From Rhizobium terricola (GTDB taxonomy: Bacteria; Pseudomonadota; Alphaproteobacteria; Rhizobiales; Rhizobiaceae), in assembly GCF_012927355.1 (NCBI RefSeq), contig NZ_JABBGK010000005.1:62001-126000 (forward strand): a stretch of DNA of 64,000 nucleotides. The letters run 5' to 3'. The notes below the pieces were generated by a model. That model was not told where the DNA came from. It searched no databases and was given only the letters and a program-made list of their open reading frames with translations. Of the stretch, positions 18,356-26,108 are shown one piece after another. Both the position numbers and the translations under genes were made by a program. The first letter of the stretch is position 1, and each line of letters begins with the position of its first letter.

Positions 18356-18940
18356 TTGCAAGACGATAAGCCGGAATACTTCCGGCTGAATAACAGGGAA
18401 AAGCTGATGACTTGGCTTCTGACCGAGATTCTGAAAAACCAGATCGAGGAGCGGAAAGACAAGACCAACAACAAGTATGATTTGAAGAAGACGAAGCTCA
18501 TTCAGGAAGCGATCTATGGCGGGCACTATTGGTCGCTGAACTGGGAGCTGCAAGGTGTGATGCACAACCATGTCGATGACCCCAAGGATGTGACAACCGT
18601 CGTCAATATCTTGGATATGTGGTCATTCATCGAACGAGCTTACCAAGGGTTCAGTAACGCTGATAAGGTTCGAGTGCAGCAGGAATCTGGATACGGAGCC
18701 TATGACCCCAAATTTGCAGGTTTTGATGGAAACAACGAAAGTACTCACCTGAGCATCGCACGGTTTTTGGTGGAAGAGCTTGGACGGTTCGAGAGCTTCA
18801 AGGGCCGCGACTTCAACTCTCACTTCCCCACGGTTGCCCGATATTCTCAAATGGCAACAGTCTTCGAGAGGATGCGTCCATCGCTTATTATGCGCGAACT
18901 CTCGCCGGATCAGGTTATTGAGCTGCTGAAACGGGTATGA
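18356..18940 (+). CDS. YfbU-family protein (5'-truncated)
   Basis: 194 residues from a TTG start. The C-terminal two thirds (DMWSFIERAYQGF, GFDGNNESTHLSIARFLVEELGRFE, FNSHFPTVARYSQM) match the YfbU family of unknown biochemical function; E. coli YfbU has been linked to MazF-dependent cell death. The N-terminal extension upstream of the TTG encodes a ribbon-helix-helix fragment, so the original protein was probably a DNA-binding YfbU variant. It is followed 13 bp later by a 267-aa gene on the same strand. Expression of the truncated form is uncertain. Confidence 0.75.
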   Translation: MQDDKPEYFRLNNREKLMTWLLTEILKNQIEERKDKTNNKYDLKKTKLIQEAIYGGHYWSLNWELQGVMHNHVDDPKDVTTVVNILDMWSFIERAYQGFSNADKVRVQQESGYGAYDPKFAGFDGNNESTHLSIARFLVEELGRFESFKGRDFNSHFPTVARYSQMATVFERMRPSLIMRELSPDQVIELLKRV

Positions 18941-18953
18941 AGGTAGTGACCGC

Positions 18954-19757
18954 TTGACCCCACCAATTGATGTTTGGAACCTAGCCACCTTTGACAAGGA
19001 ACTGTTGGCGCTCTTGCAGTCGCACGGGGATGTGTTGCGAAACTATGAGATGACCGAGCAGAAGAATTACAAGGAACAGCAGGCTGCGGATCGGTGGGTA
19101 CCACTTCGAGAAAACCCCTATGCAGCAGAGCGGATGCACGTTCTCGAAAACGTTATCATGCCAGCAATGGAGCAGCGCACTATCCGCGCATGGCATTACA
19201 CACGGCTTACCGACGAGGAGGCGGCGTCTATCCGGGCAAACGGCGTCGTCATGTCAGATGTGGCAGGTATTCGCCGGAGACTTGATGCGCAAGTGGCTGC
19301 GGGCACTCTTACGAGCGATGTAGCCACTGCGATCTACTGGGAAAGTCCCTTCCACACGCAAGCGGATTCCCGTTCCGGCAAATTTTGGATGGTGTCACAT
19401 CCCTTAGCTACCACGGATGGCGGGGTGGAGCTCCTTCTGCAGCATTGGGGCGGGGAGGGGGTCTATTTCTGGCTGAAAGACCCAGCCCACATCGAGCTAG
19501 TTCAGGGTATTGGCCGACCACGTATCATCGAGATTGCTGTACCACTGTCAGTTACCATAAGCAGTTACTCGTCCGCCAAGGCTGTTGTCGCAACCTATGT
19601 TACCTCACTGGGTGGGAAGCCGGACTATGCTGCTTTCGACCTTTACGCGACGAGGGCGCTCGCCCAAGCCGCCGTGCTTAATCTCCATTCGGAAGGGGAT
19701 TTGAATTTCGCAGCCATGGCACAAGGCTATCCTGCCGGTTTCGTAGGTCGCGACTGA
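18954..19757 (+). CDS. Hypothetical protein, 267 aa, partner of YfbU
   Basis: Starts with TTG 13 bp after the YfbU gene, so probably co-transcribed. The central part (IRAWHYTRLTDEEAASIRANGV, about residues 79-100) resembles the H-x-T start of DarT/ADP-ribosyltransferase-like folds, followed by VYFWLKDPAH. This resemblance is weak and only suggestive. No signal peptide or membrane span. A regulator plus effector, possibly toxin-antitoxin-like, pairing with the ribbon-helix-helix YfbU protein is a reasonable guess. Confidence 0.6.
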   Translation: MTPPIDVWNLATFDKELLALLQSHGDVLRNYEMTEQKNYKEQQAADRWVPLRENPYAAERMHVLENVIMPAMEQRTIRAWHYTRLTDEEAASIRANGVVMSDVAGIRRRLDAQVAAGTLTSDVATAIYWESPFHTQADSRSGKFWMVSHPLATTDGGVELLLQHWGGEGVYFWLKDPAHIELVQGIGRPRIIEIAVPLSVTISSYSSAKAVVATYVTSLGGKPDYAAFDLYATRALAQAAVLNLHSEGDLNFAAMAQGYPAGFVGRD

Positions 19758-19832
19758 CATCCTGGCGATCGTTCGCGATCGAAAAGGGCGAGCCAGCTTC
19801 TAGCCTAGCTATTGATTTTTGGCTCCCGATGT

Positions 19833-19847
19833 GTTCCCTGTTTGTTC
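19833..19847. promoter_or_regulatory. LexA (SOS) box upstream of umuD
   Basis: GTTC-N7-GTTC, the direct-repeat SOS box of alphaproteobacteria, 34 bp before the umuD start. It predicts LexA repression of umuDC and the following small gene, with induction after DNA damage. Confidence 0.85.
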
Positions 19848-19880
19848 CTTTCGCTACCAGTCGTGAAAGGATCGAATTGA

Positions 19881-20312
19881 ATGCTCGCCGGCCTGAAAAT
19901 CGAGGCAGAAGTCTATGTGCCTCTCATGCTCCACAGGTTATGCGCCGGCTTTCCGTCCCCCGCAGATGACTACGTTGAAGAGTCTATCGACCTCACCAAG
20001 CTCCTGATCCGGAACCCGCCGGCAACCTTCTTATGGAAGGTCGACGGCAATTCGATGCGAGACGCCGGTATTTTCCATGGGGATCTGATCGTGGTCGACC
20101 GAAGCCTGCGGCCGGTCGACGGCGATATCGTCGTGGCGACGGTTCATGGCGAGCGATCATTGAAGCGGCTGCGCATGACGGGTGGTCGTCCGCGGCTGAT
20201 GTTTGAGAATTCGGACATGCCGCGGTTCGACCTTCCCGAGATCGCGGAAGTGGAGATCTGGGGTGTCGCACTCTGCAACGTACATTGGCTGCGACCGAGG
20301 AAGCAGGGATGA
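19881..20312 (+). CDS. umuD: UmuD-like S24 peptidase
   Basis: 143 residues, normal for UmuD. It shows the self-cleavage site context CAGFPSP (residues 21-27), the catalytic serine in GNSMRDAG (S58) and the catalytic lysine in RSLKRL (K95). RecA-stimulated self-cleavage gives UmuD', which joins UmuC to form DNA polymerase V for error-prone lesion bypass. The stop overlaps the umuC start. Under a LexA box. Confidence 0.92.
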   Translation: MLAGLKIEAEVYVPLMLHRLCAGFPSPADDYVEESIDLTKLLIRNPPATFLWKVDGNSMRDAGIFHGDLIVVDRSLRPVDGDIVVATVHGERSLKRLRMTGGRPRLMFENSDMPRFDLPEIAEVEIWGVALCNVHWLRPRKQG

Positions 20313-21610
20313 CCTCATTCGCACTGATTGACGGCAACTCATTCTATTGCTCCTGCGAGCGCGTCTTTGACCCTGCCCTCGCAAAGCGGCCGGTCATTGT
20401 TCTGTCCAACAACGACGGATGCGCCGTTGCCAGAACGGCGGAGGCCAAGGCGCTCGGCATCGGCATGGGCGAACCCTACTTCAAGATCCGCGATCTCTGT
20501 CGTGACAATGATGTGGCGGTCTATTCCAGCAACTACACCCTTTATGGCGACATGAGCGCCAGGCTCAATGCGATCTATCGGCAATGGTCTCCAGATGTTG
20601 AGGTCTATTCGATCGATGAAAGCTTTTTGGATATGACCGACATCAGGCCTGCCGATCGCGTCGCCTTCGGCGGCGATCTTCGGTCCACGGTGCAGCAATG
20701 GACAGGGATCCCGACCTGTGTCGGCATTGGCCCGAGCAAGACACTGGCGAAGTTCGCAAACCACGTCGCGAAAAAGAACCCGGAGCTTGGCGGCGTCTGC
20801 GACCTGACAGATGCAGCCGTTCGGCAACGCTGGCTTGATCGCGTCGAGGTTGGGGAGGTTTGGGGCGTTGGCTCGGCATCAGAGCGAAAACTATTCGGCC
20901 TGGGCATTGAGACGGCCGGCGACTTGGCTCGCGTTGATGCGCGGCTTGCCCGCAATCTCCTGAGCGTGGTCGGCGAGAGGACCGTTCTGGAGCTGCAGGG
21001 CATTTCATGCCTGCCGCTCGAAGACGTGCCGCCACAACGGAAGGGATGCGCCGTAACGCGATCCTTTGGAACGCCGGTTACAGATTTGGCCGGAATGCTC
21101 GAGGCAGTCGCGGCCTATGCGATGAGGGCGGGGGAGAAGCTGCGCCGGCATGGTCTCGAGGCGACACATATGGCGGTCTTCATGCATACGTCGCGCTTCA
21201 ACTCGAAGGACAAACCGCACTCGGCTCAAACAACAGTCCATTTTCCCGAGGCTTCGAACGACACTTTCGACCTGATCCGGGCTGCTCAGAGCGGAGCGCG
21301 CAAGATCTTCAGGGACGGCCATCGCTACGCGAAGGCCGGCATCATCATGAATGATCTGGTGAGGGCGGCGTCACAGCCGCGACCCCTCTTCGATGCGCGA
21401 GACCGTGACCAGTCGGAACGACTGATGACAGCGTTAGATGCGGTCAATGGGAAGTTTGGGCGTGGCTCGCTTATCCCGGCCTCGGCCGGCATCAAGCGCG
21501 ACTGGCAAACCAAGTTTGACCGTCGATCGCCGCGCTACACCACGAATATCAAAGAACTGCCCGTCGCTGTGGCGCGCGAAAAAACAAGAAGAAGCGAGGG
21601 ATTTGGATGA
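20309..21610 (+). CDS. umuC: UmuC, Y-family DNA polymerase V catalytic subunit
   Basis: 433 residues. Y-family motifs are clear: [13 protein letters not shown] at the N-terminus and [10 protein letters not shown] for the catalytic Asp-Glu. A helix-hairpin-helix region and a UmuC-type C-terminus follow. The ATG at 20309 overlaps the umuD stop (ATGA); an upstream in-frame extension is inside umuD and unlikely. Performs mutagenic translesion synthesis in the SOS response. Confidence 0.93.
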   Translation: MTSFALIDGNSFYCSCERVFDPALAKRPVIVLSNNDGCAVARTAEAKALGIGMGEPYFKIRDLCRDNDVAVYSSNYTLYGDMSARLNAIYRQWSPDVEVYSIDESFLDMTDIRPADRVAFGGDLRSTVQQWTGIPTCVGIGPSKTLAKFANHVAKKNPELGGVCDLTDAAVRQRWLDRVEVGEVWGVGSASERKLFGLGIETAGDLARVDARLARNLLSVVGERTVLELQGISCLPLEDVPPQRKGCAVTRSFGTPVTDLAGMLEAVAAYAMRAGEKLRRHGLEATHMAVFMHTSRFNSKDKPHSAQTTVHFPEASNDTFDLIRAAQSGARKIFRDGHRYAKAGIIMNDLVRAASQPRPLFDARDRDQSERLMTALDAVNGKFGRGSLIPASAGIKRDWQTKFDRRSPRYTTNIKELPVAVAREKTRRSEGFG

Positions 21611-21843
21611 GCCTGCCTCGGCTGAAGGACTACCGGGCGGAAAAGATCGACATCGAGTGCCGGCGCTGCGACCGTTACGCCGTGCTCGATCGGAAAGCAT
21701 TGGTGAAGAAATACGGCGCCAGCTGTCAGTTCGTCGACCTCAAGCGCGCCCTCGCGATTGGCTGCGACCGTAAGGGGGCAGATTATTGTGAGGCGCGGTT
21801 TCCCTGCCTCCTTCGGATCGGCGTTCTGATAGAACGTGGTTAG
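21607..21843 (+). CDS. Small hypothetical protein coupled to umuC, 78 aa
   Basis: Starts at an ATG overlapping the umuC stop (ATGA), so translationally coupled and under the same LexA box. Contains C-x2-C (ECRRCDRY) and further cysteines, suggesting a small metal-binding or zinc-ribbon-like fold; it also carries [20 protein letters not shown]. No function known to me. Confidence 0.65.
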   Translation: MSLPRLKDYRAEKIDIECRRCDRYAVLDRKALVKKYGASCQFVDLKRALAIGCDRKGADYCEARFPCLLRIGVLIERG

Positions 21844-21948
21844 TCTCTGAAGCGGCGGCTCGCCAGGATAAACACCAAGCCTAAGCCTAAGAACGGCAGA
21901 GAGTAGGCGAGGGCATCCGGATACTTCCATGGCGCCGGGGGAAGGTTG

Positions 21949-22059
21949 CTACATCCGCCCGCGCCGTCCAGGCCACAACTGAGGCTCTACAAAGTACCAG
22001 AAGCCGACTGCAAACAGGCAGACGGCTATTCCTGAGAATAGAAAGACGCGCTTGACCAT
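21949..22059 (-). CDS. Possible small membrane protein, 36 aa
   Basis: ATG-started frame encoding MVKRVFLFSGIAVCLFAVGF then WYFVEPQLWPGRRGRM: a positively charged start, one membrane span and a basic tail. A second hydrophobic frame (LAYSLPFLGLGLVFILA) runs on just downstream in another frame, without a clear start. No family recognised; coding status is uncertain. Confidence 0.35.
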   Translation of the reverse strand: MVKRVFLFSGIAVCLFAVGFWYFVEPQLWPGRRGRM

Positions 22060-22093
22060 AGCGCGACAATACCCAAGGCGCCGGCATTGAAAA

Positions 22094-22116
22094 GAGCCGC
22101 CCTAGTGGGGCGGCTC
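22094..22116 (-). terminator. Rho-independent terminator of the 54-aa gene
   Basis: Perfect 9-bp stem (GAGCCGCCC / GGGCGGCTC) with a 5-nt loop, followed on the minus strand by TTTT. It overlaps the stop codon of the 54-aa gene. Confidence 0.8.
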
Positions 22117-22266
22117 GGCGCTGATCAGCGCATCGAATGCGGCCTCTTCTTCGGCAAGCTTCGCTTCGGCCGCCGCCAGCTCGGCTGCGATCTGCTGACG
22201 CTCGGCCTGGTCGATTGACGCTGCAAGTTCGGCGCGCAGTTCGTTGATGCGGTCGTAAGTGGTCAT
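22102..22266 (-). CDS. Small coiled-coil protein, 54 aa
   Basis: Starts MTTYDRINELRAELAAS with an AAAGGAG site just upstream (complement of 22273-22279). Almost the whole chain is an alanine- and glutamate-rich amphipathic helix (AERQQIAAELAAAEAKLAEE). No family recognised. A strong terminator follows directly, which supports a real single-gene transcript. Confidence 0.65.
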   Translation of the reverse strand: MTTYDRINELRAELAASIDQAERQQIAAELAAAEAKLAEEEAAFDALISAEPPH

Positions 22267-22300
22267 CGTCGGCTCCTTTGAATGAAAACAAAGGTGCGGG

Positions 22301-22429
22301 ACCGACAAGGGAGGGTTTGGGTCAACGACCGCCGTAGGCGGCCTGCGGGGCGTGGGGGAGCCGATTTCGTTGCGCAGCGGGGAAATTGGGGGAACCGCGC
22401 ATCATTGACGCGGATCCTCCCTTGTCGGT
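22301..22429. other. Candidate structured RNA or fold-back element
   Basis: A 129-bp non-coding segment closed by perfect 14-bp inverted repeats (22301-22314 and 22416-22429, starting ACCGACAAGGG). Inside are a CCGCC-GTA-GGCGG hairpin and GCGC-rich paired segments. Both ends pair, so either strand would fold into a long closed stem with internal hairpins. It could be a small RNA or a short mobile fold-back repeat; strand and function are unknown. Confidence 0.45.
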
Positions 22430-22532
22430 TTAATGGTTGATGTTGAGAGAGATTTTACCTCTCCGTATTGCTCCATCACTTCAGTTCGGAACCTGAGACC
22501 CCTCACGGCGTTCTGGCGGCGGAGGGGCAGCG

Positions 22533-22709
22533 ATGACAGATAGATATCACATGTTCAGGCAGCTCGCCTGTAGTGACATGATGCGTAAGGCAGCGCAGGC
22601 CCATGTGAAGCATCAGCCGATACAGAATGATGATCGGATCAATTCCCTCCTGGAACGGTTGTCTCAGGCTGAAGCTCGCAGCACTGCACCAGAAGAGAAA
22701 GACCCTTAG
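22533..22709 (+). CDS. Small hypothetical protein, 58 aa
   Basis: ATG preceded by GGAGGGG at 9-bp scale spacing. Encodes MTDRYHMFRQLACSDMMRKA and a helical, charged C-terminal half ending in EEKDP. No domain recognised. The good ribosome site and a downstream terminator (22839) support it as a gene. Confidence 0.5.
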   Translation: MTDRYHMFRQLACSDMMRKAAQAHVKHQPIQNDDRINSLLERLSQAEARSTAPEEKDP

Positions 22710-22838
22710 AACCGTAATGCAAATAGAGTAGCTTGCAGGCCGCCTATCGCATCCCCATATGGAATCTTGATCGACAAGCGGATCCTCCCAGCCGCCGCGT
22801 CGATCGTTCCCCTCTGGAGGCTTAGACCTTCACACCTC

Positions 22839-22870
22839 AAGGGCCGCGGCTACCGCTGGCCCTTTTTCTT
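22839..22870 (+). terminator. Rho-independent terminator
   Basis: Stem AAGGGCC / GGCCCTT extended by an inner GCGG / CCGC, followed by TTTTTCTTT. It lies 130 bp after the 58-aa gene and 15 bp beyond the convergent I78-inhibitor gene end. Confidence 0.75.
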
Positions 22871-22884
22871 TGGCGACGGACAAA

Positions 22885-23187
22885 TCAGCCGCAGGTGGCC
22901 CGCGTGACCCGACCCGACGCCGGATTAGTCTCGATCGTCACCCGATCCTCTCTAAAGTCCTGGGTCACCATATCGCCAGGTTGGATCTGGCGAACCGTCT
23001 TGGCGCCGGTCCGCTGCATAGCCGCTTCGTCTGCCGGTTTGGGTTTGCCCACCAAACTTCGTGCGGCCTCGGCGTCACATAATGCTGTGACAGACGGCGC
23101 GATGGTAAGATTGCCATTGCAGCCGCTTAGGGTCACGAGAACCGCAATAAGCACGAGCTGCGTGTAGCCTTTTCTTCGAAGATCCAT
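22885..23187 (-). CDS. I78-family peptidase inhibitor lipoprotein
   Basis: 100 residues. The signal peptide ends in a lipobox (LVTLSGCNGN), so it is probably a lipoprotein. The mature part has the I78 inhibitor pattern (CDAEAARSLVGKP, QIQPGDMVTQDFREDRVTIET). Family members inhibit serine proteases. It is the last gene of an overlapping operon: its start shares bases with the stop of the 110-aa secreted protein (TGATG). Confidence 0.82.
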   Translation of the reverse strand: MDLRRKGYTQLVLIAVLVTLSGCNGNLTIAPSVTALCDAEAARSLVGKPKPADEAAMQRTGAKTVRQIQPGDMVTQDFREDRVTIETNPASGRVTRATCG

Positions 23188-23519
23188 CAGCGACGCTCCC
23201 ATACCTTCAAAAAGGGCAGGCCGCCTAGATCCGCAACTGCTTCTGCGGCAGCCTGACACGAAAGCGCAGAAAGGCTTCTTGCCATTTTCGGACGAAGGTC
23301 CTCAACTGCATCGGATGCTCGCTTGTACTCGTCGGCTGTCAAATGACCGCCCATGGTGGCATCAGTGATCGAATAGAAATCATCGCAACGATCTTCTACG
23401 GCTAAAACAGCAGCCCAAAACCGAGCGAAATCATGAGCTTGATCTGCATGAGCCTGCTGTGTCGAAAAGATAGACATCAATTGCCCGGCAAAACATAGCG
23501 TCACAGTTCGAGTGATCAT
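23187..23519 (-). CDS. Secreted hypothetical protein, 110 aa
   Basis: Signal peptide (TVTLCFAGQLMSIFSTQQAHA) then a helical mature domain with two cysteines (EDRCDDFYSI, ALSCQAAAEA) that may form a disulfide in the periplasm. No family recognised. It overlaps the Abi_C gene by 4 bp upstream (ATGA) and the I78 gene downstream, so its role is tied to them. Confidence 0.65.
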   Translation of the reverse strand: MITRTVTLCFAGQLMSIFSTQQAHADQAHDFARFWAAVLAVEDRCDDFYSITDATMGGHLTADEYKRASDAVEDLRPKMARSLSALSCQAAAEAVADLGGLPFLKVWERR

Positions 23520-24406
23520 GATGTTCCCTTCAGCAACAAAGTGCGGTGCTGTTTCAATTCCCACGTCTCGATCAAGAAGAGAGCGAGCGAGCTTGCCGCA
23601 TTGATCGCCAACCGAGCAATCCTTGCATCGATCCGCCGGTGTCCCCTCTCCCGGCCATGTGCGTCGCCGGCGTGTGTGCGCAAGGCGCCGATGCCCTTTG
23701 CGACAGAAGTCAGTCCGCTCAGGATTTGGCGAATGTCGTTCTCGATCTCAGGCGGCAGGCCCGACCGGCCCGGCGACAGTCCCAACGGCTCCTGAACGGC
23801 ACGAATGAGCCCGTCGATATCTTTTTTAGCGGGGAGCGGTAGGCCCAACTCAATCAGGATAGATCGGCAGACTGCTTCCACGAGGGAACATGCTGAAGTA
23901 ACCGCATCCTCCGGATCCTCGGTAGCGCTCTTAAGGGCACGGCTGATGTCCAGTTGCACCGTGTCAAAATCCAGTCGCGTGACAGTTTCCGTGAAAGCAG
24001 TAACAACCACTCCTGCGGTTCCTCGCGGCAGGACCTCGGCTTTCCCGTTTACGGTCGTGACCGCAAGGCCATCGGCTGCAAGAGCCGCGTTCAAGTGCTC
24101 CTGTACTGCGATCGCCCTCGTCGGATCGCTAAGGTATTCACGCGGATCCGAGACCTTCTGAATAACTCGCTTCAGCTTTTCGTCAGCGTCCCATTGACCG
24201 GCGATTTGGCGGAGGAAGTCCATCGTTGCCGGCAACCTCGAACTAGCGCCGATACGCATATCCAAGCCGCAATCCATAAAAAAGCGCTCGATATTTGGAC
24301 CCGAGCGGTAGATTCCGATCGGTTCAGCTATGTCGGGGCCTTGGCCGACGCCCCCGGTGATGACATCCGTCAGGGCTTTGATCACGTAAGGCGAAAACTG
24401 AGCCAT
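23516..24406 (-). CDS. Abortive-infection family protein (Abi C-terminal domain)
   Basis: 296 residues. The C-terminal half carries the Abi_C pattern: a helix with ACSLVEAVCRSILIELG, then LIRAVQEPLGLSP, SVAKGIGALRTHAGDAHGRE and AARLAINAASSLALFLIETWE-like elements near the end. Such proteins cause growth arrest on phage infection in some systems. The start at 24406 (MAQFSPY) is preferred over an upstream extension into the SRAP gene. It follows SRAP by 13 bp and overlaps the next secreted gene by 4 bp. Confidence 0.82.
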   Translation of the reverse strand: MAQFSPYVIKALTDVITGGVGQGPDIAEPIGIYRSGPNIERFFMDCGLDMRIGASSRLPATMDFLRQIAGQWDADEKLKRVIQKVSDPREYLSDPTRAIAVQEHLNAALAADGLAVTTVNGKAEVLPRGTAGVVVTAFTETVTRLDFDTVQLDISRALKSATEDPEDAVTSACSLVEAVCRSILIELGLPLPAKKDIDGLIRAVQEPLGLSPGRSGLPPEIENDIRQILSGLTSVAKGIGALRTHAGDAHGRERGHRRIDARIARLAINAASSLALFLIETWELKQHRTLLLKGTS

Positions 24407-24419
24407 CAGGCCTTGCCCC

Positions 24420-25103
24420 CTAGAGAGAGTTGAGTATGGGCTTCTTGGTGTCCATCCCGTCATAGCGAGATGAATTCACCTCACGGCCGACACGATAAAA
24501 CTCAAGCTGGCTGTCGATCTGGTTTTCAAGAAGGAAGGCTTTCGCGTCAGCACCCTGAACAGAGGCATCCAACCAGGCGTCATAGGCCGATGGATCCAGC
24601 ATGACGGGCATTCGCGTATGAATGTGCGCAATGTGGTCGACGGCTGGCGCTGTGATGATCGTGCAGCTGGTGACGCCTAGCTTGTCGTTACGCGCCCATA
24701 GTCCGGCAAATGAGAAAGGCTTTCCCTCAGGGAGCTGCAACAGCCATGGGTCTTTCTTGCCGTCCTCTTCGCTTGTGGTCCATTCGAAATAGCCATCAGC
24801 CGGGATGAGGCAGCGCTTCGACTTGAAGGGTTCGCGGAATGCCCCAGATGTGTCGACGGTCTCGATCCTCGCGTTGAACATTGCGGCCTTCGGCAATTCC
24901 TTGGCGAAAAAGGGGACAAGCCACCATCGCCCGTAGTCAATTTCTAGCTCGCCGGCTTTGTCCTTATGGGCGAAATTGACGCTCTGTGTCGGCGCGATGT
25001 TGTAGCGCGGCGGCATGTTGGACGGGGGTGGGTTCTCTGCATGAATATTGTAGAGGGCATGGATTTCGGCCCAAGTCATCGTGTTGGTAAACCGGCCACA
25101 CAT
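24420..25103 (-). CDS. SOS response-associated peptidase (SRAP/YedK/HMCES)
   Basis: 227 residues starting MCGRF; after Met removal, Cys2 forms a covalent bond with abasic sites in single-stranded DNA. The conserved FNARIET, GYFEW and HTRMPVML motifs supply the Asn, Glu and His of the active site. It shields abasic sites during replication. First gene of a run with the Abi_C gene, a mix of DNA repair and defence genes also seen at umuDC. Confidence 0.92.
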   Translation of the reverse strand: MCGRFTNTMTWAEIHALYNIHAENPPPSNMPPRYNIAPTQSVNFAHKDKAGELEIDYGRWWLVPFFAKELPKAAMFNARIETVDTSGAFREPFKSKRCLIPADGYFEWTTSEEDGKKDPWLLQLPEGKPFSFAGLWARNDKLGVTSCTIITAPAVDHIAHIHTRMPVMLDPSAYDAWLDASVQGADAKAFLLENQIDSQLEFYRVGREVNSSRYDGMDTKKPILNSL

Positions 25104-25216
25104 ACTCTACTCCGTCATGTTTCTTGGGGAGAATAGCCCAAAACTCCCTCAATCGCAGAATGGAAATAGCGAGGCCGGTGCCAGAACACTTATAGTTCTG
25201 ACGCGGGAGGCCTTCA

Positions 25217-26107
25217 ATGTGGATTGCAGTACGACAGCGCTTTAGTCGCTTCCATGAAAATCTGAGCCTGACGACCGATCAACTTGAGGACGGCCTTCGG
25301 AAGCAGCTGGGCGTCAGAAAATCCCTCCACGCAGCCTATTGGGGAGAATCAACGGAGACTCCGCACGGCTTTATCGTCGGCTCCTGGGGCAAGGGTACGG
25401 CAATAGGTCCGCCAAACGATGTCGATATCTTCTTTGAGCTTCCTATCGAAGTATACACTCGGTTCGAAGGGTACCAAGGAAACAAGCAGTCCTCCCTTCT
25501 TCAAGAAGTGCGCCAGGTGCTCGTAGATCGGTACTATCAAACAGACATCCGTGGTGACGGCCAAGTGGTAGTCGCCGGGTTCAATACGATCGCTGTCGAG
25601 GTGGTTCCGGTGTTCCGGTATGACGATCAAGGTCGCTTTCTGATGCCGGACACCAATAATGGCGGTCGATGGAAGCTAGTCGATCCGCGAGCTGAGCTTC
25701 AATTCATCGAAACGGCCGACATCCTCTCGTACCGAAACGGGCGGCCAATGGCGAAGATGATGAAGACGTGGAAGAGACATTGTAATGTCCCCCTCAAGTC
25801 GTATCAAATCGAGATGTTGGCCGCCGAATTTATGTCGGCCTATGCACATCGCGATCAGGACTACTTCTATTACGACTGGTTTGTCCGTGATTTCTTGATC
25901 TTTCTGTGCGGCAAGGCGAATTCCTATCTCGTCATCCCTGGCACCCAAGAGGTAATCAACCTTGGTGACGGGTGGCTTTCGCGAGCCCAGACCGCAAGAG
26001 ATCGAGCAATTCTTGCATGTGAATATGAGCGCGACGATTTCACGGTGTTGGCGGGGGAAGAATGGCAGAAGATATTCGGAAATCGCATCTCGATCTCGGT
26101 GACCTAG
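25217..26107 (+). CDS. CBASS CD-NTase (SMODS nucleotidyltransferase)
   Basis: 296 residues. The nucleotidyltransferase motif GSWGKGTAIGPPNDVDIFF (G55-S56 and D68, D70) is typical of SMODS/CD-NTases that make cyclic oligonucleotides on phage sensing. The third acidic position appears as Glu (AVEVVPVF, E128), where many members have Asp. The start has GGGAGG 7 bp upstream. Its end overlaps the SLATT effector start by 46 bp; the stop TAG lies inside the target duplication of the IS, so this protein is intact. Confidence 0.85.
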   Translation: MWIAVRQRFSRFHENLSLTTDQLEDGLRKQLGVRKSLHAAYWGESTETPHGFIVGSWGKGTAIGPPNDVDIFFELPIEVYTRFEGYQGNKQSSLLQEVRQVLVDRYYQTDIRGDGQVVVAGFNTIAVEVVPVFRYDDQGRFLMPDTNNGGRWKLVDPRAELQFIETADILSYRNGRPMAKMMKTWKRHCNVPLKSYQIEMLAAEFMSAYAHRDQDYFYYDWFVRDFLIFLCGKANSYLVIPGTQEVINLGDGWLSRAQTARDRAILACEYERDDFTVLAGEEWQKIFGNRISISVT

Positions 26108-26108
26108 A
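26103..26108. repeat. Target-site duplication CCTAGA, left copy
   Basis: The 6-bp direct repeat CCTAGA occurs here and at 27126-27131, flanking the IS481-family element. It contains the CD-NTase stop codon. Confidence 0.85.
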
